From the NCBI RefSeq assembly GCF_016612505.1, contig NZ_JAENRR010000020.1:1-64000 (forward strand): a DNA stretch of 64,000 bases, read 5' to 3'. The DNA comes from Carboxylicivirga marina. GTDB taxonomy: Bacteria; Bacteroidota; Bacteroidia; Bacteroidales; Marinilabiliaceae. Position 1 is the stretch's first letter, and every line of letters starts with the position of its first letter. This document shows, piece by piece, positions 36,091 through 46,460 of this stretch. The notes beneath the pieces were generated by a model. It was given only the letters and a program-made list of their open reading frames with translations. It was not told the DNA's origin and made no database searches. Made by a program: the position numbers and the translations under genes.

Positions 36091-38604
36091 ATGGATTTAA
36101 ACTTTTCGCCACGTATTAAAGACGTGATATCATACAGTAAGGAAGAAGCCGAAAGACTAGGCAACCGCTATATTTCGCCCGAGCACCTGATGCTTGGCAT
36201 TTTACGCGAAGGTGAAGGCGCCGCCATTGAGATACTTCAGCGATTAGATGCAGATGTTTACCGCCTGAAAGGAGCTTTGGAAGACCATTTAAAAGAAAAT
36301 GAAGCCATTCAGAGCGATAACCTGCCTTTATTACAATCGACCGAGCGCATTCTTAAGCTCGTACATCTGGAGGCCAAAGCCTTAAAGAGTGACCGCATTA
36401 ATACAGGCCATTTACTAATCGCGCTCTTAAAAGAAAAGAGCAGCATAATATGGGAAATTATGGCAGAAGAAGATATTCACTACCGAAAGGTAAAAGACAT
36501 GCTTAACGAAGAAGCACCATTGGCGAAAGCCGACTATCCGGAGGATGATGATCAGGATAGTCCATTTTCCGGATCTGGCGGTGGTTCGGGCGAAGGCAGC
36601 AAAGGGGCTGCTAAATCAGGTTCGGATACACCGGTACTTGATAACTTTGGGATTGACATTACCAAAGCAGCAGAAGAAAATCGCCTCGACCCCATCGTTG
36701 GACGTGAGAAAGAAATTGAGCGTCTGGCACAAATCTTAAGTCGTCGTAAAAAGAACAATCCGATATTAATTGGAGAACCTGGTGTGGGTAAAAGTGCCAT
36801 CGCTGAAGGTCTGGCGCTGCGCATCATCGATAAAAAGGTGTCGCGTGTATTGTTTGACAAGCGCGTCGTCACCCTCGATTTGGCTTCCATTGTGGCAGGC
36901 ACCAAGTATCGCGGACAGTTTGAAGAACGCATGAAAGCCATCCTGAATGAGCTGGGTCGTAATCCGAATATCATTTTGTTTATTGACGAGATACACACCA
37001 TCGTAGGTGCAGGTGGCGCCACCGGTTCGCTGGATGCTGCCAACATGCTAAAACCTGCTCTGGCCCGTGGTGAGATACAATGTATTGGTGCCACAACACT
37101 GGACGAATACCGCCAGCATATTGAGAAAGATGGTGCCTTAGAGCGTCGCTTTCAGAAAGTTATGGTGGAGCCTACTTCCACCGAAGAAACCGTGGAGATT
37201 TTAAATAACATTCGGGAGAAATATGAAGATCACCACAATGTAAACTATACACCCGAGGCCGTTGAGGCCTGTGTGAAGCTGACCGAGCGTTATATCTCTG
37301 ATCGTCATTTGCCCGATAAGGCCATTGATGCCCTGGATGAAGCCGGATCGCGTGTACACATCTCTAATATCGTGGTACCTGAGACCATCCTTAAGATAGA
37401 GAATGAGATAGACGAGATAAAAGAAAATAAAATAAAGGCCGTTAAAGCCCAGAATTTTGAGCTGGCAGCCAGTTTTCGCGACAAGGAAAAAGGTCTGTTG
37501 GAAGAGTTGGAATCGGCTAAAAGGAAATGGGAAGAGGATTTGCTGCAACATCGCGAGAGTGTAGATGCTGAAAAAGTGGCAGAAGTAGTGGCCATGATGA
37601 CAGGTATTCCAGTACAGCGTGTTGCACAAGCTGAAGGCTTCCGTTTGCTGAAGATGGGCAAGGAATTGAATGGTTCGGTGATTGGACAGAATACCGCCAT
37701 TGAAAAGATTGTGAAGGCGATTCAGCGTAACCGTGCCGGACTAAAAGATCCGAATCGTCCCATTGGCTCCTTTGTGTTCTTAGGACCAACTGGTGTTGGA
37801 AAAACACACCTGGCGAAGGTGCTGGCCAAATACCTGTTTGATACCACAGATGCCTTAATACGCATTGACATGAGTGAGTACATGGAGAAATTCTCTGTGT
37901 CGCGATTGGTTGGAGCACCTCCGGGATATGTTGGGTACGAAGAGGGTGGTCAGTTAACCGAAAAGGTACGTCGTCGCCCTTATGCAGTGGTACTTTTAGA
38001 TGAAATTGAAAAAGCCCACCCTGATGTCTTTAACTTGCTGCTTCAGGTGCTTGATGAGGGGCGTTTGACCGATAGTCTGGGGCGTAAAGTGGACTTTAAG
38101 AATACCATTATCATCATGACCTCCAATATTGGTACACGTGAATTGAAAGACTTTGGCCGCGGTGTTGGATTTACACCAAAGAGCAGTGTTTCGGATCAGG
38201 ACCATGCCAAGGGGGTAATTGAAAAAGCACTTAAGAAAGCTTTTGCGCCAGAATTTATCAATCGTATTGATGATGTGATAATCTTCAATAATCTGGATAA
38301 GGACAATATTCATCAAATTATTGATATCGAATTAAAAGGTTTATATCATCGTGTTGAAAGCTTAGGCTATAAATTAGAACTGACAGATGAAGCCAAGGAC
38401 TTTATAGCCAGTAAAGGGTACGATGTGCAGTATGGTGCCCGTCCTTTGAAACGAGCCATTCAGAAATACCTTGAAGATGAAATGGCCGAAGTGATCATTC
38501 AGGCTTCCGTTTCGGAGGGTGATGTGATTAAGGTCGGCTTCGATAAGAAAGAAGAAAAGATAACCACAGAGATTGTGGAACTTTCGAAGGAGAAAGAAGA
38601 GTGA
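36091..38604 (+). CDS. clpC: ATP-dependent Clp protease ATP-binding subunit ClpC
   Basis: The 837-aa protein has the ClpC layout: an N-domain with two Clp repeats (residues about 5-145), a Gly/Ser-rich linker, AAA+ domain 1 with Walker [10 protein letters not shown] near residue 228, a UVR-type coiled segment near residues 433-470, and AAA+ domain 2 with GPTGVGKTH near residue 567. The UVR-type segment and a length shorter than ClpB separate it from ClpB. It unfolds substrates for ClpP. It is transcribed alone and followed by a strong terminator. Confidence 0.95.
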   Translation: MDLNFSPRIKDVISYSKEEAERLGNRYISPEHLMLGILREGEGAAIEILQRLDADVYRLKGALEDHLKENEAIQSDNLPLLQSTERILKLVHLEAKALKSDRINTGHLLIALLKEKSSIIWEIMAEEDIHYRKVKDMLNEEAPLAKADYPEDDDQDSPFSGSGGGSGEGSKGAAKSGSDTPVLDNFGIDITKAAEENRLDPIVGREKEIERLAQILSRRKKNNPILIGEPGVGKSAIAEGLALRIIDKKVSRVLFDKRVVTLDLASIVAGTKYRGQFEERMKAILNELGRNPNIILFIDEIHTIVGAGGATGSLDAANMLKPALARGEIQCIGATTLDEYRQHIEKDGALERRFQKVMVEPTSTEETVEILNNIREKYEDHHNVNYTPEAVEACVKLTERYISDRHLPDKAIDALDEAGSRVHISNIVVPETILKIENEIDEIKENKIKAVKAQNFELAASFRDKEKGLLEELESAKRKWEEDLLQHRESVDAEKVAEVVAMMTGIPVQRVAQAEGFRLLKMGKELNGSVIGQNTAIEKIVKAIQRNRAGLKDPNRPIGSFVFLGPTGVGKTHLAKVLAKYLFDTTDALIRIDMSEYMEKFSVSRLVGAPPGYVGYEEGGQLTEKVRRRPYAVVLLDEIEKAHPDVFNLLLQVLDEGRLTDSLGRKVDFKNTIIIMTSNIGTRELKDFGRGVGFTPKSSVSDQDHAKGVIEKALKKAFAPEFINRIDDVIIFNNLDKDNIHQIIDIELKGLYHRVESLGYKLELTDEAKDFIASKGYDVQYGARPLKRAIQKYLEDEMAEVIIQASVSEGDVIKVGFDKKEEKITTEIVELSKEKEE

Positions 38605-38687
38605 TAGTTTAATAGGTCATTAGATTAATTGGCCCATAGAACAATAGGTCATTAGATTAATAGGCCCTTAGTGAACAAAAATAAGAT

Positions 38688-38720
38688 AAAAAGGCTGTGC
38701 AAATTGTACAGCCTTTTTTG
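38688..38720 (+). terminator. Terminator of clpC
   Basis: A stem AAAAAGGCTGT with ACAGCCTTTTTT around a short loop ends in a T-run, about 85 nt after the clpC stop. Between them, AATAGGTCATTAGATTAA occurs twice as a direct repeat. Confidence 0.85.
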
Positions 38721-39282
38721 GCTCCGTATGGATTTTAGTGGGTTGGGTATTTGATAATGTGACATCCTTGTTCCGTATGGCCTCCGATAAAAGACTATGG
38801 ATTTATAAGTGGGTACTTAATGAGACCGAGAAGCTTCGAGCTTGACTCGAAGATCACTCGGCCGATTTTAGTAACTACAACTAAATCAATGGTTATTTAT
38901 CGGTAGCCTTGACTTTTTTGTTTCGTTTTTGCGTCAAGGCATCGGGATGTTTAAGAATTAAGTATCCTTAAACATTTCAGCAGAAAAGCCAGTCCGGCTA
39001 GAGGACAACGATCGTAACTATCAAGGCTAAGTTCACCCACTAAGAATCATATAGCACCCCTTCTTTTTAATGTATACCAACTATTGCAGCAAAGTTTCTT
39101 TACATACCCATACCTAAGCCCTGATAGGGCAACATGTAGAAGCGCAGGTCAAAGGCCAGCGGAAAAATCCATGCATCACTATCAGGGCTGAAGGCACGGC
39201 ACAATACAAATAGCATAAAACACTTGTGTTATGTATGCATCGACCATTCAGTCCTAAGTTATTGGAATTCAACAATGTCCTA
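38721..39282. other. Gene-free gap with a REP-like inverted repeat
   Basis: No gene is seen. AGCCCTGATAG at 39117-39127 and CTATCAGGGCT at 39179-39189 form a perfect 11-bp inverted repeat. The left arm also forms its own hairpin, GCCCTGATAGGGC (39118-39130). The layout resembles a REP/BIME-like element. 38880-39010 has words shared with the inverted-repeat element family (CAAGGCA, TAAACATTTCAGCAG). Confidence 0.45.
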
Positions 39283-39588
39283 ATTATTTTATGATATTGG
39301 GCTATTCGCCCAAACCCAACTTACTGCTGAAACGATTAAGAATACTCAATTCTCAATCGTTCCGATAATGTCAAAAACTAAGGAAAAAACATCAAGGCTT
39401 CACCTGCTTCTCTCATAAAACTACGGTTATTTGACTGAAATCGTTTAAACTCGCTTCGCTCAAACAGAAAACGATTTTTAGCATCAAACAACCTAGTTTA
39501 ATGGCTCACCAGCTGAGGCCCTTTAGCAACAGGACGTGTAGCCAATTAAACAAAATCATTTAGGATGCTACTGATTTGAATTATAAGA
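39283..39588. repeat. Miniature inverted-repeat element, copy 2
   Basis: Nearly identical to the element at 29757-30062, with the same orientation and the same GTCCTAATTATTT / TTTAGGAT-type ends, the GGGCTATTCGCCC hairpin, and the CGATTAAGAATACTCAATTC and AACGATTTTTAGC blocks. It lies between the clpC terminator and a TPR gene. It is non-coding. Confidence 0.85.
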
Positions 39589-39663
39589 AAATCTATGGAG
39601 GAATTGGCTCAATCGGATAGAATTTCAATCTGGTGTTCACCTGTACCAGCTATTCAACAAACA

Positions 39664-39710
39664 AAGGATGGCATCTTTATTAACAAGCTGTCAATAAAGA
39701 TGCCATCCTT
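39664..39710 (-). terminator. Long terminator hairpin of the TPR gene
   Basis: An 18-bp perfect stem (AAGGATGGCATCTTTATT and its complement) with an 11-nt loop lies 21 nt after the stop of the gene at 39732, followed on the minus strand by TTTGTTTGTT. Confidence 0.8.
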
Positions 39711-39731
39711 AAATCCTTTATTCAAAATCCT

Positions 39732-40610
39732 TTACTTCAACAGGCTACTCATTTCAGCCGCCTTCTCCTCCATCTTCAAACGACGGTATGATACATTCAA
39801 ACAACTGATGATGGCCTTATCCTTAGGTGAAAAAGCATGTGCTTTTTCTAAATATGGTAAAGCTTTGGTATATCCTTTTGCAATCTGCTCCAGCTTCTTG
39901 GTCGAATTGTGATAATCAACACGCGTTGGGTTTTTCATGCCCTCATAGCGCTTCGTCTCTTTCGTATACAAATAGTCGGTTTGCTTAAAATAAATCACGC
40001 CCAGCTTTTTAATACTGTTCTTGTGGTTGGACTTTATGGCGACTACTTTTTCCAATTCAACGGTAGCCTCTTTGTATTTTTTTAAGCGTTCATACGATGA
40101 GCCCAGTAGATAGTGGTAAGTGTAATTGTTGGGTTCCTGCTCAATGGCCGCACTTAAAGACTCCACCGCTTTATCGTACTGACCGGAGTTAAAATACAGA
40201 TATCCCAATTTCTTCGTAAACTCAGCACTGTTGGCTGCATATTTCTCCTTGCCGGCTAATAACTCTTTTTCAGCCAAATCAAATTTCTTTAGGCCTGCAT
40301 AAGCATCACCATAGCTTAAATACAAATCAGCTTCGTCGTAGTTATTGGCTCTGGCCTTATCCAATACGGGCAGAGCTTTGGCATATTGCTTGGCCTTGGC
40401 GTAATTTTGTCCCGCTTTAAAATACGAGAATGCATCCGCTTTTCCTTCTGATTCATAAATCTGCGCTGCTTTGTCATATAATTCGGCTGCCGCCAGGTAT
40501 TGCATCCGGCTCTCTTGTATGATGGCATCACTCTTCAGAACATCAGCACTTTGGGCCTTCATTGCCATCAGACTCATCATAAGCAGACCTATTGCGAATA
40601 GTTGTTTCAT
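39732..40610 (-). CDS. Secreted TPR protein
   Basis: The 292-aa protein has a signal peptide (KQLFAIGLLMMSLMAMKAQS) when started at the ATG at 40610; the longer frame has no support. At least five TPR units follow (for example AKALPVLDKARANNYDEADL, YLSYGDAYAGLKKFDLAEKE, YHYLLGSSYERLKKYKEAT). It should be a periplasmic interaction scaffold. It is paired with another small TPR protein gene upstream, each with its own terminator. Confidence 0.85.
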   Translation of the reverse strand: MKQLFAIGLLMMSLMAMKAQSADVLKSDAIIQESRMQYLAAAELYDKAAQIYESEGKADAFSYFKAGQNYAKAKQYAKALPVLDKARANNYDEADLYLSYGDAYAGLKKFDLAEKELLAGKEKYAANSAEFTKKLGYLYFNSGQYDKAVESLSAAIEQEPNNYTYHYLLGSSYERLKKYKEATVELEKVVAIKSNHKNSIKKLGVIYFKQTDYLYTKETKRYEGMKNPTRVDYHNSTKKLEQIAKGYTKALPYLEKAHAFSPKDKAIISCLNVSYRRLKMEEKAAEMSSLLK

Positions 40611-40693
40611 TGTATACTTGTTTTTAAGGATTGAGCAGCAAAAATAATAACTGCATTTAATAATAAGACACACCAATTAAGAAAAAGGGTTAC

Positions 40694-40727
40694 AAAAAAA
40701 GCGACAGTTACAATAACCATCGCTTTT
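40694..40727 (-). terminator. Terminator of the small TPR gene
   Basis: The minus strand folds AAAAGCGATGGTTA with TAACTGTCGCTTTT around a 3-nt loop, one mismatch, then a T-run. It begins 22 nt after the stop codon at 40749. Confidence 0.8.
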
Positions 40728-40748
40728 ATATACTTTTAAAAATATTAT

Positions 40749-41387
40749 TTAGCTCTTAAGGAAGTTTTCAATTCCGGTTAAGATAGCTTGTGCATTTTTG
40801 TTAGCAGCATCATATTCTAATGCTTTTTTAGCTATGTTAGTTGCTTCATCTAACACAATTTTTGCTTTTGCTTTGATAGCATCCCACTGATCGCGGTTAC
40901 CATCAACACGTGAGTTTAAGATTTCCTGACCCTCAGTATACAAAGCGTTACTTTCTTTCACATAGTAACCAGCCAACATTTTTTTCATGTGACCAACATA
41001 CTTGCTTGTTCCAAACTCTTCAACACCAGCTAAAAGCACTTTTTCCATCTCTTCGTTCTTACCCATGCTCTTCAATGATGAAGCAATGTAGTAAGTCGAT
41101 ACATCAGCTTTGTAACCTAAGCTCTTAGAGTCCTGATAATATTTCTGAGCTTTTTCGTAGTTTTTGATTTTACGTGCACTGGTAGCAGTATTGTAAACCA
41201 TTGCTGCGTCCATCTCTTCTTCACCCCAGGCCGCAATTGACTTTTCAAATAACTCCAATGCGCCTTTGTAATTCTTTGCTCTTAAAGCTTCGTTCCCCTG
41301 ATTTTTCAATTCTACCGCACTTTCTTCCTGAGCCACAGCTCCTAAAGACATCAATAACACAAGGGCTAAAGTTGCTAAATACTTCAT
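40749..41387 (-). CDS. Small secreted TPR protein
   Basis: The 212-aa protein has a signal peptide (KYLATLALVLLMSLGAVAQ) and TPR-like helices (ELKNQGNEALRAKNYKGALE, AMVYNTATSARKIKNYEKAQ), with a helical C-terminal domain. It is probably a periplasmic assembly or scaffold protein. It lies 138 nt upstream of the other TPR gene but has its own terminator, so the two are probably separate units. Confidence 0.82.
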   Translation of the reverse strand: MKYLATLALVLLMSLGAVAQEESAVELKNQGNEALRAKNYKGALELFEKSIAAWGEEEMDAAMVYNTATSARKIKNYEKAQKYYQDSKSLGYKADVSTYYIASSLKSMGKNEEMEKVLLAGVEEFGTSKYVGHMKKMLAGYYVKESNALYTEGQEILNSRVDGNRDQWDAIKAKAKIVLDEATNIAKKALEYDAANKNAQAILTGIENFLKS

Positions 41388-41502
41388 AGTAATACTCTTT
41401 TAATCTTATTATAATTGATACAATTCACTTCAACGGTCGTAAAAATAGTTTTTTTTTAAAAACATCTTAAAATTTAACTTTATTTTTTAAAAAATAACTC
41501 AA

Positions 41503-42804
41503 TTAAAGTGCCTTGCTCAATACCACTTGTTTTAACTCTTCGTACACGTTTGACGAATTTTTCACACATTTTTCTCCGTTGAGAAAAGCTTTTAAACGTT
41601 CTGGCTGTTCCACTTTTTGTGAGATGATTTCCTCCACCGTTTCGGGGAACTTAGCCGGGTGAGCAGTAGCAAGAAATATGCCATACTCCTCTTTGCTCAA
41701 AGCCGTCTTTAGTGCGTGATAAGCAACAGCACCGTGAGGATCAAGGATATAAGCGTAAGAATGAAAGACCGTATTAATAGTAGAAAAAATAAGCTCATTG
41801 CTCACCGAACAGCCGGAGATGACTGTTTGCAAGCTTGTTAAATCATGCTTAAATAACTCCTGAATACGTACAAAATTACTCGGATCACCCACATCCATGG
41901 CATTGGCCGGAGTCGCAATGCTTGGCGCCGGCTGGTAATGTCCCGATGCCAGGTATTTGGGTACAATATCATTGATATTGGTAGCAGCAATAAAACGCTT
42001 AATCGGCAAGCCCATCTTTTGGGCGATTAATCCGGCAGTTAAATTACCGAAATTACCACTGGGCACACATACGCTTATATTCTGCTTACCTTGCTTAATG
42101 GCTTGTCCGTATGCATAGAAATAATAGACCATCTGAGGTAAGAAGCGAGCCAGATTAATGGAATTGGCCGAAGTCAGGGTGATTTTATCTTTCAGGTGCT
42201 CATCCATAAAAGCCGTCTTCACCAATCGCTGGCAATCGTCAAAGGTACCATCTACTTCAATGGCCGTAATATTTTGTCCCAGTGTGGTAAACTGTTTTTC
42301 CTGCACGTCTGATACCAATCCTTTCGGATAAAGCACAAACACATTCACACCATCAACACCCAGAAAACCATTGGCCACGGCACTACCCGTATCACCCGAG
42401 GTGGCCACCAGCACATTAATATCCTGCCCATAACCCACGGTGAATCGGGCCATTACTCTGGCCAAAAAGCGTGCGCCAAAATCCTTAAAAGCCAAGGTAG
42501 GACCATGAAACAACTCCAGCGATGCAATGTTTTCAGAAACCGGCACCACAGGTGCGTCAAAGTTAAAGGCATCGGCCGTAAGAAGCTTAAAATCCGCTTC
42601 TGGAATTTCGGGGCAGAAATAAGGTTTTAAGCATTCAAAACCAATTTCGCCCAGTGTTAAATCAGGCAGTTTTTCAAAAAAGGAAGGTGGTAAAACCGGT
42701 ATCTCCTCCGGCATAAACAAGCCCTTATCAGCTGCTAAACCATTGATAACCGCCTCTTTTAATCCACTTTTTAATTGTTTATTGTTAGTGCTATAATATA
42801 ACAT
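41503..42804 (-). CDS. thrC: Threonine synthase
   Basis: The 433-aa PLP enzyme contains the pyridoxal lysine in HGPTLAFKDFGARFL near residue 105 and the phosphate loop ATSGDTGSAVANGF near residue 140, and has the length of the long bacterial threonine synthases. It converts O-phospho-L-homoserine to threonine. It is the last gene of the thrA - apgM-like - thrC operon and lies 3 nt after its neighbour. No clear hairpin follows; only AT palindromes occur near 41480. Confidence 0.96.
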   Translation of the reverse strand: MLYYSTNNKQLKSGLKEAVINGLAADKGLFMPEEIPVLPPSFFEKLPDLTLGEIGFECLKPYFCPEIPEADFKLLTADAFNFDAPVVPVSENIASLELFHGPTLAFKDFGARFLARVMARFTVGYGQDINVLVATSGDTGSAVANGFLGVDGVNVFVLYPKGLVSDVQEKQFTTLGQNITAIEVDGTFDDCQRLVKTAFMDEHLKDKITLTSANSINLARFLPQMVYYFYAYGQAIKQGKQNISVCVPSGNFGNLTAGLIAQKMGLPIKRFIAATNINDIVPKYLASGHYQPAPSIATPANAMDVGDPSNFVRIQELFKHDLTSLQTVISGCSVSNELIFSTINTVFHSYAYILDPHGAVAYHALKTALSKEEYGIFLATAHPAKFPETVEEIISQKVEQPERLKAFLNGEKCVKNSSNVYEELKQVVLSKAL

Positions 42805-42807
42805 GAA

Positions 42808-44028
42808 CTATTTTTTACCGGATAATAATACTTTCATAAACTCAGTCTGGTTAAGTACCCCCCAGGCCCCCTCTTTCACGGAGGCTTCATCATAGACCTT
42901 CACCTTGTCGGCTTCACTATTAGGGTGAAGAATCATAAAGGGCACATTATCACGCGTGTGCGTACGAATTTCACATGGCGTTGGATGATCAGGTAAAAAG
43001 GCCACCGTCAAATCATCTTGATGTTCATTCATGTAAGCCAATATTGGCCTCACCACTTTTGAGTCAATGTCTTCCAGGGTGCGTATTTTTAGTTCAACAT
43101 CCCCTTCGTGCCCGGCTTCATCCGGTGCTTCAATGTGCAGAAACACATAATCATGACCTTCATCCAAAGCTTTTAAAGCCGCATCGGCCTTGCCACTGTA
43201 ATTGGTATCATACAAGCCTGTTGCTCCTTCAACAAAGATAGATTTCAGTCCACCGAACTTACCCAGTCCGTGAATAAGGTCCACTGCTGAAATCACCACG
43301 CCTTTTTCTAAGCCATACATTTCTTTGATACTTGGCATTTGAGGTTTAAAGCCAGGCGACCAGGGCCAAATCATATTGGCCACCGCTTTACCTTCCGTTT
43401 TACGGCGTATATTAACCGGGTGGTTGCTCAGCAACTCATTGGATTCGAACATCAATTGACGTAATATCTTAACCGTATCGTTGCTTTCCATTGGTTTTGG
43501 TAAAACCGTTTCGACATACTCGCCCGGTACATCATGCGGTGGCGTACATAACACCCCTTTTTGTCCGCCTTTAATAACCATTACATGGCGATAACTAACC
43601 CCCGTATAAAACTGAACCCGTTCACTGCCCAGGTACTCGTTCAATGTGGCGATTAACTCATCGGCTTCTTCGGTAGAGATATGCCCGGCTGAGTGATTGA
43701 GCAGTTTGGCCTGCTCCACCGTTACCAGGTTGCATCTAAATACTAAGTCCTCAGGCTCAATGTCAATGCCCAAAGCCGCTGCTTCCAGTACGCCTCGTCC
43801 CTGATAGTATTTTTTGGCATCGTAACCCATGATGGTCATGTTAGCTACTTCACTACCCGGATGCAAAGAATCAGGCACCGTTTTTAATAAACCACAGCGC
43901 GACATTTCGCACAATTGATTGATGTGAGGTGTGTTGGCAGCCATCATCGGTGTTTTGCCACCAAGGCGTTCAATGGGCTGATCAGCAAAGCCATCAGCCA
44001 GAATAACCAGATATTTCATTGGACTCAT
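42808..44028 (-). CDS. apgM: ApgM-like alkaline-phosphatase-superfamily enzyme, probable homoserine kinase
   Basis: The 406-aa protein belongs to the archaeal-type cofactor-independent phosphoglycerate mutase family (COG3635-like). Asp12 in ILADGFADQP and Ser59 in HPGSEVANMTIMGYD mark the metal site and the phosphorylated Ser, and a late FLPDHPTPCEIRTHT segment carries further metal ligands. It sits between thrA and thrC with 3- and 11-nt spacers, and no GHMP-type thrB is present. This placement is known for Bacteroidota, where such proteins are proposed to phosphorylate homoserine. I infer that role here; glycolytic mutase activity is the alternative. Confidence 0.88.
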   Translation of the reverse strand: MSPMKYLVILADGFADQPIERLGGKTPMMAANTPHINQLCEMSRCGLLKTVPDSLHPGSEVANMTIMGYDAKKYYQGRGVLEAAALGIDIEPEDLVFRCNLVTVEQAKLLNHSAGHISTEEADELIATLNEYLGSERVQFYTGVSYRHVMVIKGGQKGVLCTPPHDVPGEYVETVLPKPMESNDTVKILRQLMFESNELLSNHPVNIRRKTEGKAVANMIWPWSPGFKPQMPSIKEMYGLEKGVVISAVDLIHGLGKFGGLKSIFVEGATGLYDTNYSGKADAALKALDEGHDYVFLHIEAPDEAGHEGDVELKIRTLEDIDSKVVRPILAYMNEHQDDLTVAFLPDHPTPCEIRTHTRDNVPFMILHPNSEADKVKVYDEASVKEGAWGVLNQTEFMKVLLSGKK

Positions 44029-44039
44029 ACTCTATAGGA

Positions 44040-46460
44040 TTAAAGGTTAACAACTTTGATAATATCGGCAAATACACCGGCAGCTGTTACATCAGCACCA
44101 GCACCATAGCCTTTTATTTCCATCGGGTGATCGTAATAATAATCAGAGCGAAGAATCACTTTATTATTACTATCGGCCAGATTGTAAAACGGATGACTGG
44201 CATCTACTTCAATAAAGCCCACTTTCGCCCGTCCTTCTTTCAATGATGCCGCATAACGAATCACCTTGCCATTTTTCTCAGCCTCGCTTCGGATTTGTTC
44301 AAACTGTGCATCGTAGCCTTTTAAGTGTTCGATAAAATCACTAACCGATTCATCTGTAAAAAAGTCTTTCGGCACAAAGGGCGTAATTTCAACATGCTGC
44401 TCTTCCAGTGCATAGTCACTCTCACGTGCCAGAATCAATAATTTACGCAACACATCGGTACCTCCCAAATCAATACGGGGATCCGGCTCGCTATAGCCTT
44501 TCTCTTTGGCCTCAATGACCACCTCCGACAAGGGTTTATCGGCACTCACATTGTTAACGATATAATTTAAAGTACCTGATAAGACAGCTTCGAGTTGTAA
44601 GATACGGTCACCACTCTTCACCATGCTATTGATGGTATTGATAATCGGCAGCCCTGCTCCTACATTGGTTTCGAAAAGGTATTTGACGCCTTTTTTTCGT
44701 GCTGTTGTTTTTAGTTTATCGTAGCGCTCATAAGCCGATGAACCAGCTATCTTATTAGCCGTTACCACCGATATATTATTTTCGAGCAAGCGCTGATACT
44801 TCTCAGCCACCAAGCCACTGGCCGTACAGTCGACAAAGACACTATTGGAATGGTTATTGGCAATAATCTGCTCCACAAACTGATCGATGGTAGCCGGACT
44901 GGATGCTTTGAGTACATCAATGGCCGACTCCAGCTCCAGGCCTCTGTCGTTAAAAATCATCTGACTTGAGTTAGCCAATCCGGCCAGTCGGATACTTAAG
45001 TGCTCCGTCTTCATTAGCCGTTCAGACTGACGCTCGATCTTCTCCAGTAAATTTTTGCCCACCGTACCTACACCAACCTGGTATAAGTGAATGGCCTGGT
45101 ACTGACTTAAGAAAAACGCTTCGTGTACCACGTTTAAGGTTTTTCGCAGGTCATTTTCATGAATGACAAAGGAGATATTCAACTCAGAAGCCCCCTGTGC
45201 AATGGCATAAATATTAATACCATTACGTCCGACATCGTTAAATAACTTGCCAGACACACCCGAAGTATGCTTCATGCCTTCACCCACAATGGCCACCACA
45301 GCCATTTCTTTCTCCACGCTTACGCCGTTAATCTGTTGGCGGCTAATTTCCTTATCAAACTCCTTTATCAGAGCCAGGCGTGCCAACTCCACATCAGCAG
45401 ACGCCAACACAACACTGATACTACTTTCGCTGGAAGCCTGGGATATCAATACGATATTAATATCTTGCTTAGCCAGTGCGGTAAACATACGCATTGAGAT
45501 ACCCGAAATGCCAATCATGCCATTACCTTGCAAGGTCAATAACGACACATCTCGAATCGATGACAGGCCTTTAACACTCTGTTGTTCATCTTTCTGGTTA
45601 TCAATTAAAGTACCAGGTGCAGCTGTGTTAAAGGTGTTTTTTACACGAATAGGAATTTGCTTTTGTAAAGCTGGAATGATGGTTGGCGGATAAATGACTT
45701 TGGCACCAAAATGAGAGAGTTCCATCGCCTCAGCATAACTCAGATGCTCGATGCAATAGGCCCGTTTAATGACACGCGGGTCGGCCGACATAAAACCATC
45801 CACATCGGTCCATATTTCCAGCGCATCGGCATCCAGACCAGCGGCCAACAGAGCAGCCGAATAATCAGAACCACCACGTCCTAAAGTCGTATTATCGCCT
45901 GCATCATTAGACGCAATAAAACCCGGAAATACAGTGCGTTCTTTAAGTGAGAATTTTAGTTCACCAATGGCCTGCATGGTTTCATTAAGCTTCACCTGAT
46001 GCCCTTGTCCGTTTAATTCTGTTTTTATAAACAAGCGACTATCATACAAATCGCCCGACTCCAACAAGTGACTTAAGATGAGTGAAGACCAACGCTCGCC
46101 ACAACCAACAATTGTATCATAACTTCTGGTACTTAATTCATTGGTCAGGCTAACACCTTTTAAGACCTGATGCAACTCTTTCCAAATATCAGACATGGAT
46201 GCAGACAATTTCGCTTGCCCTTTGCCATCAAAAAGGTCATTGATAATTTGCCCATGCAAAGTTTCAATTTCTGTAATTAATTTGGAGTAATCCAGATTAG
46301 CCTTGGCCAATTCCGAAGCCTTAACCAGCTTATCGGTAACACCGCCTACTGCTGAAACCACCGCTACAACCGGCGTGTGACAGCTTTCTACAATGTGTTT
46401 AACTTTTTTAATAGCAATGGCACTACCCATTGAAGTTCCACCAAACTTTAAAACCTTCAT
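44040..46460 (-). CDS. thrA: Bifunctional aspartokinase / homoserine dehydrogenase
   Basis: The 806-aa fusion has an aspartokinase domain beginning KVLKFGGTSMG, an ACT regulatory region at about residues 310-450 (LLTLQGNGMIGISGISMRMF and VAIVGEGMKHTSGVSG), and a homoserine dehydrogenase domain beginning YQVGVGTVGKNLLEKI near residue 465, with NVGAGLPIINTI and GYSEPDPRIDLGGTDVLRK. It catalyses the first and third steps from aspartate to threonine. It is the first gene of the threonine operon. The ACT pair suggests feedback control by threonine. Confidence 0.96.
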   Translation of the reverse strand: MKVLKFGGTSMGSAIAIKKVKHIVESCHTPVVAVVSAVGGVTDKLVKASELAKANLDYSKLITEIETLHGQIINDLFDGKGQAKLSASMSDIWKELHQVLKGVSLTNELSTRSYDTIVGCGERWSSLILSHLLESGDLYDSRLFIKTELNGQGHQVKLNETMQAIGELKFSLKERTVFPGFIASNDAGDNTTLGRGGSDYSAALLAAGLDADALEIWTDVDGFMSADPRVIKRAYCIEHLSYAEAMELSHFGAKVIYPPTIIPALQKQIPIRVKNTFNTAAPGTLIDNQKDEQQSVKGLSSIRDVSLLTLQGNGMIGISGISMRMFTALAKQDINIVLISQASSESSISVVLASADVELARLALIKEFDKEISRQQINGVSVEKEMAVVAIVGEGMKHTSGVSGKLFNDVGRNGINIYAIAQGASELNISFVIHENDLRKTLNVVHEAFFLSQYQAIHLYQVGVGTVGKNLLEKIERQSERLMKTEHLSIRLAGLANSSQMIFNDRGLELESAIDVLKASSPATIDQFVEQIIANNHSNSVFVDCTASGLVAEKYQRLLENNISVVTANKIAGSSAYERYDKLKTTARKKGVKYLFETNVGAGLPIINTINSMVKSGDRILQLEAVLSGTLNYIVNNVSADKPLSEVVIEAKEKGYSEPDPRIDLGGTDVLRKLLILARESDYALEEQHVEITPFVPKDFFTDESVSDFIEHLKGYDAQFEQIRSEAEKNGKVIRYAASLKEGRAKVGFIEVDASHPFYNLADSNNKVILRSDYYYDHPMEIKGYGAGADVTAAGVFADIIKVVNL

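Noticed and set aside
36552-38316. Several long minus-strand frames opposite clpC
   Set aside because: They are shadows of the clpC coding sequence on the other strand and show no independent signals.
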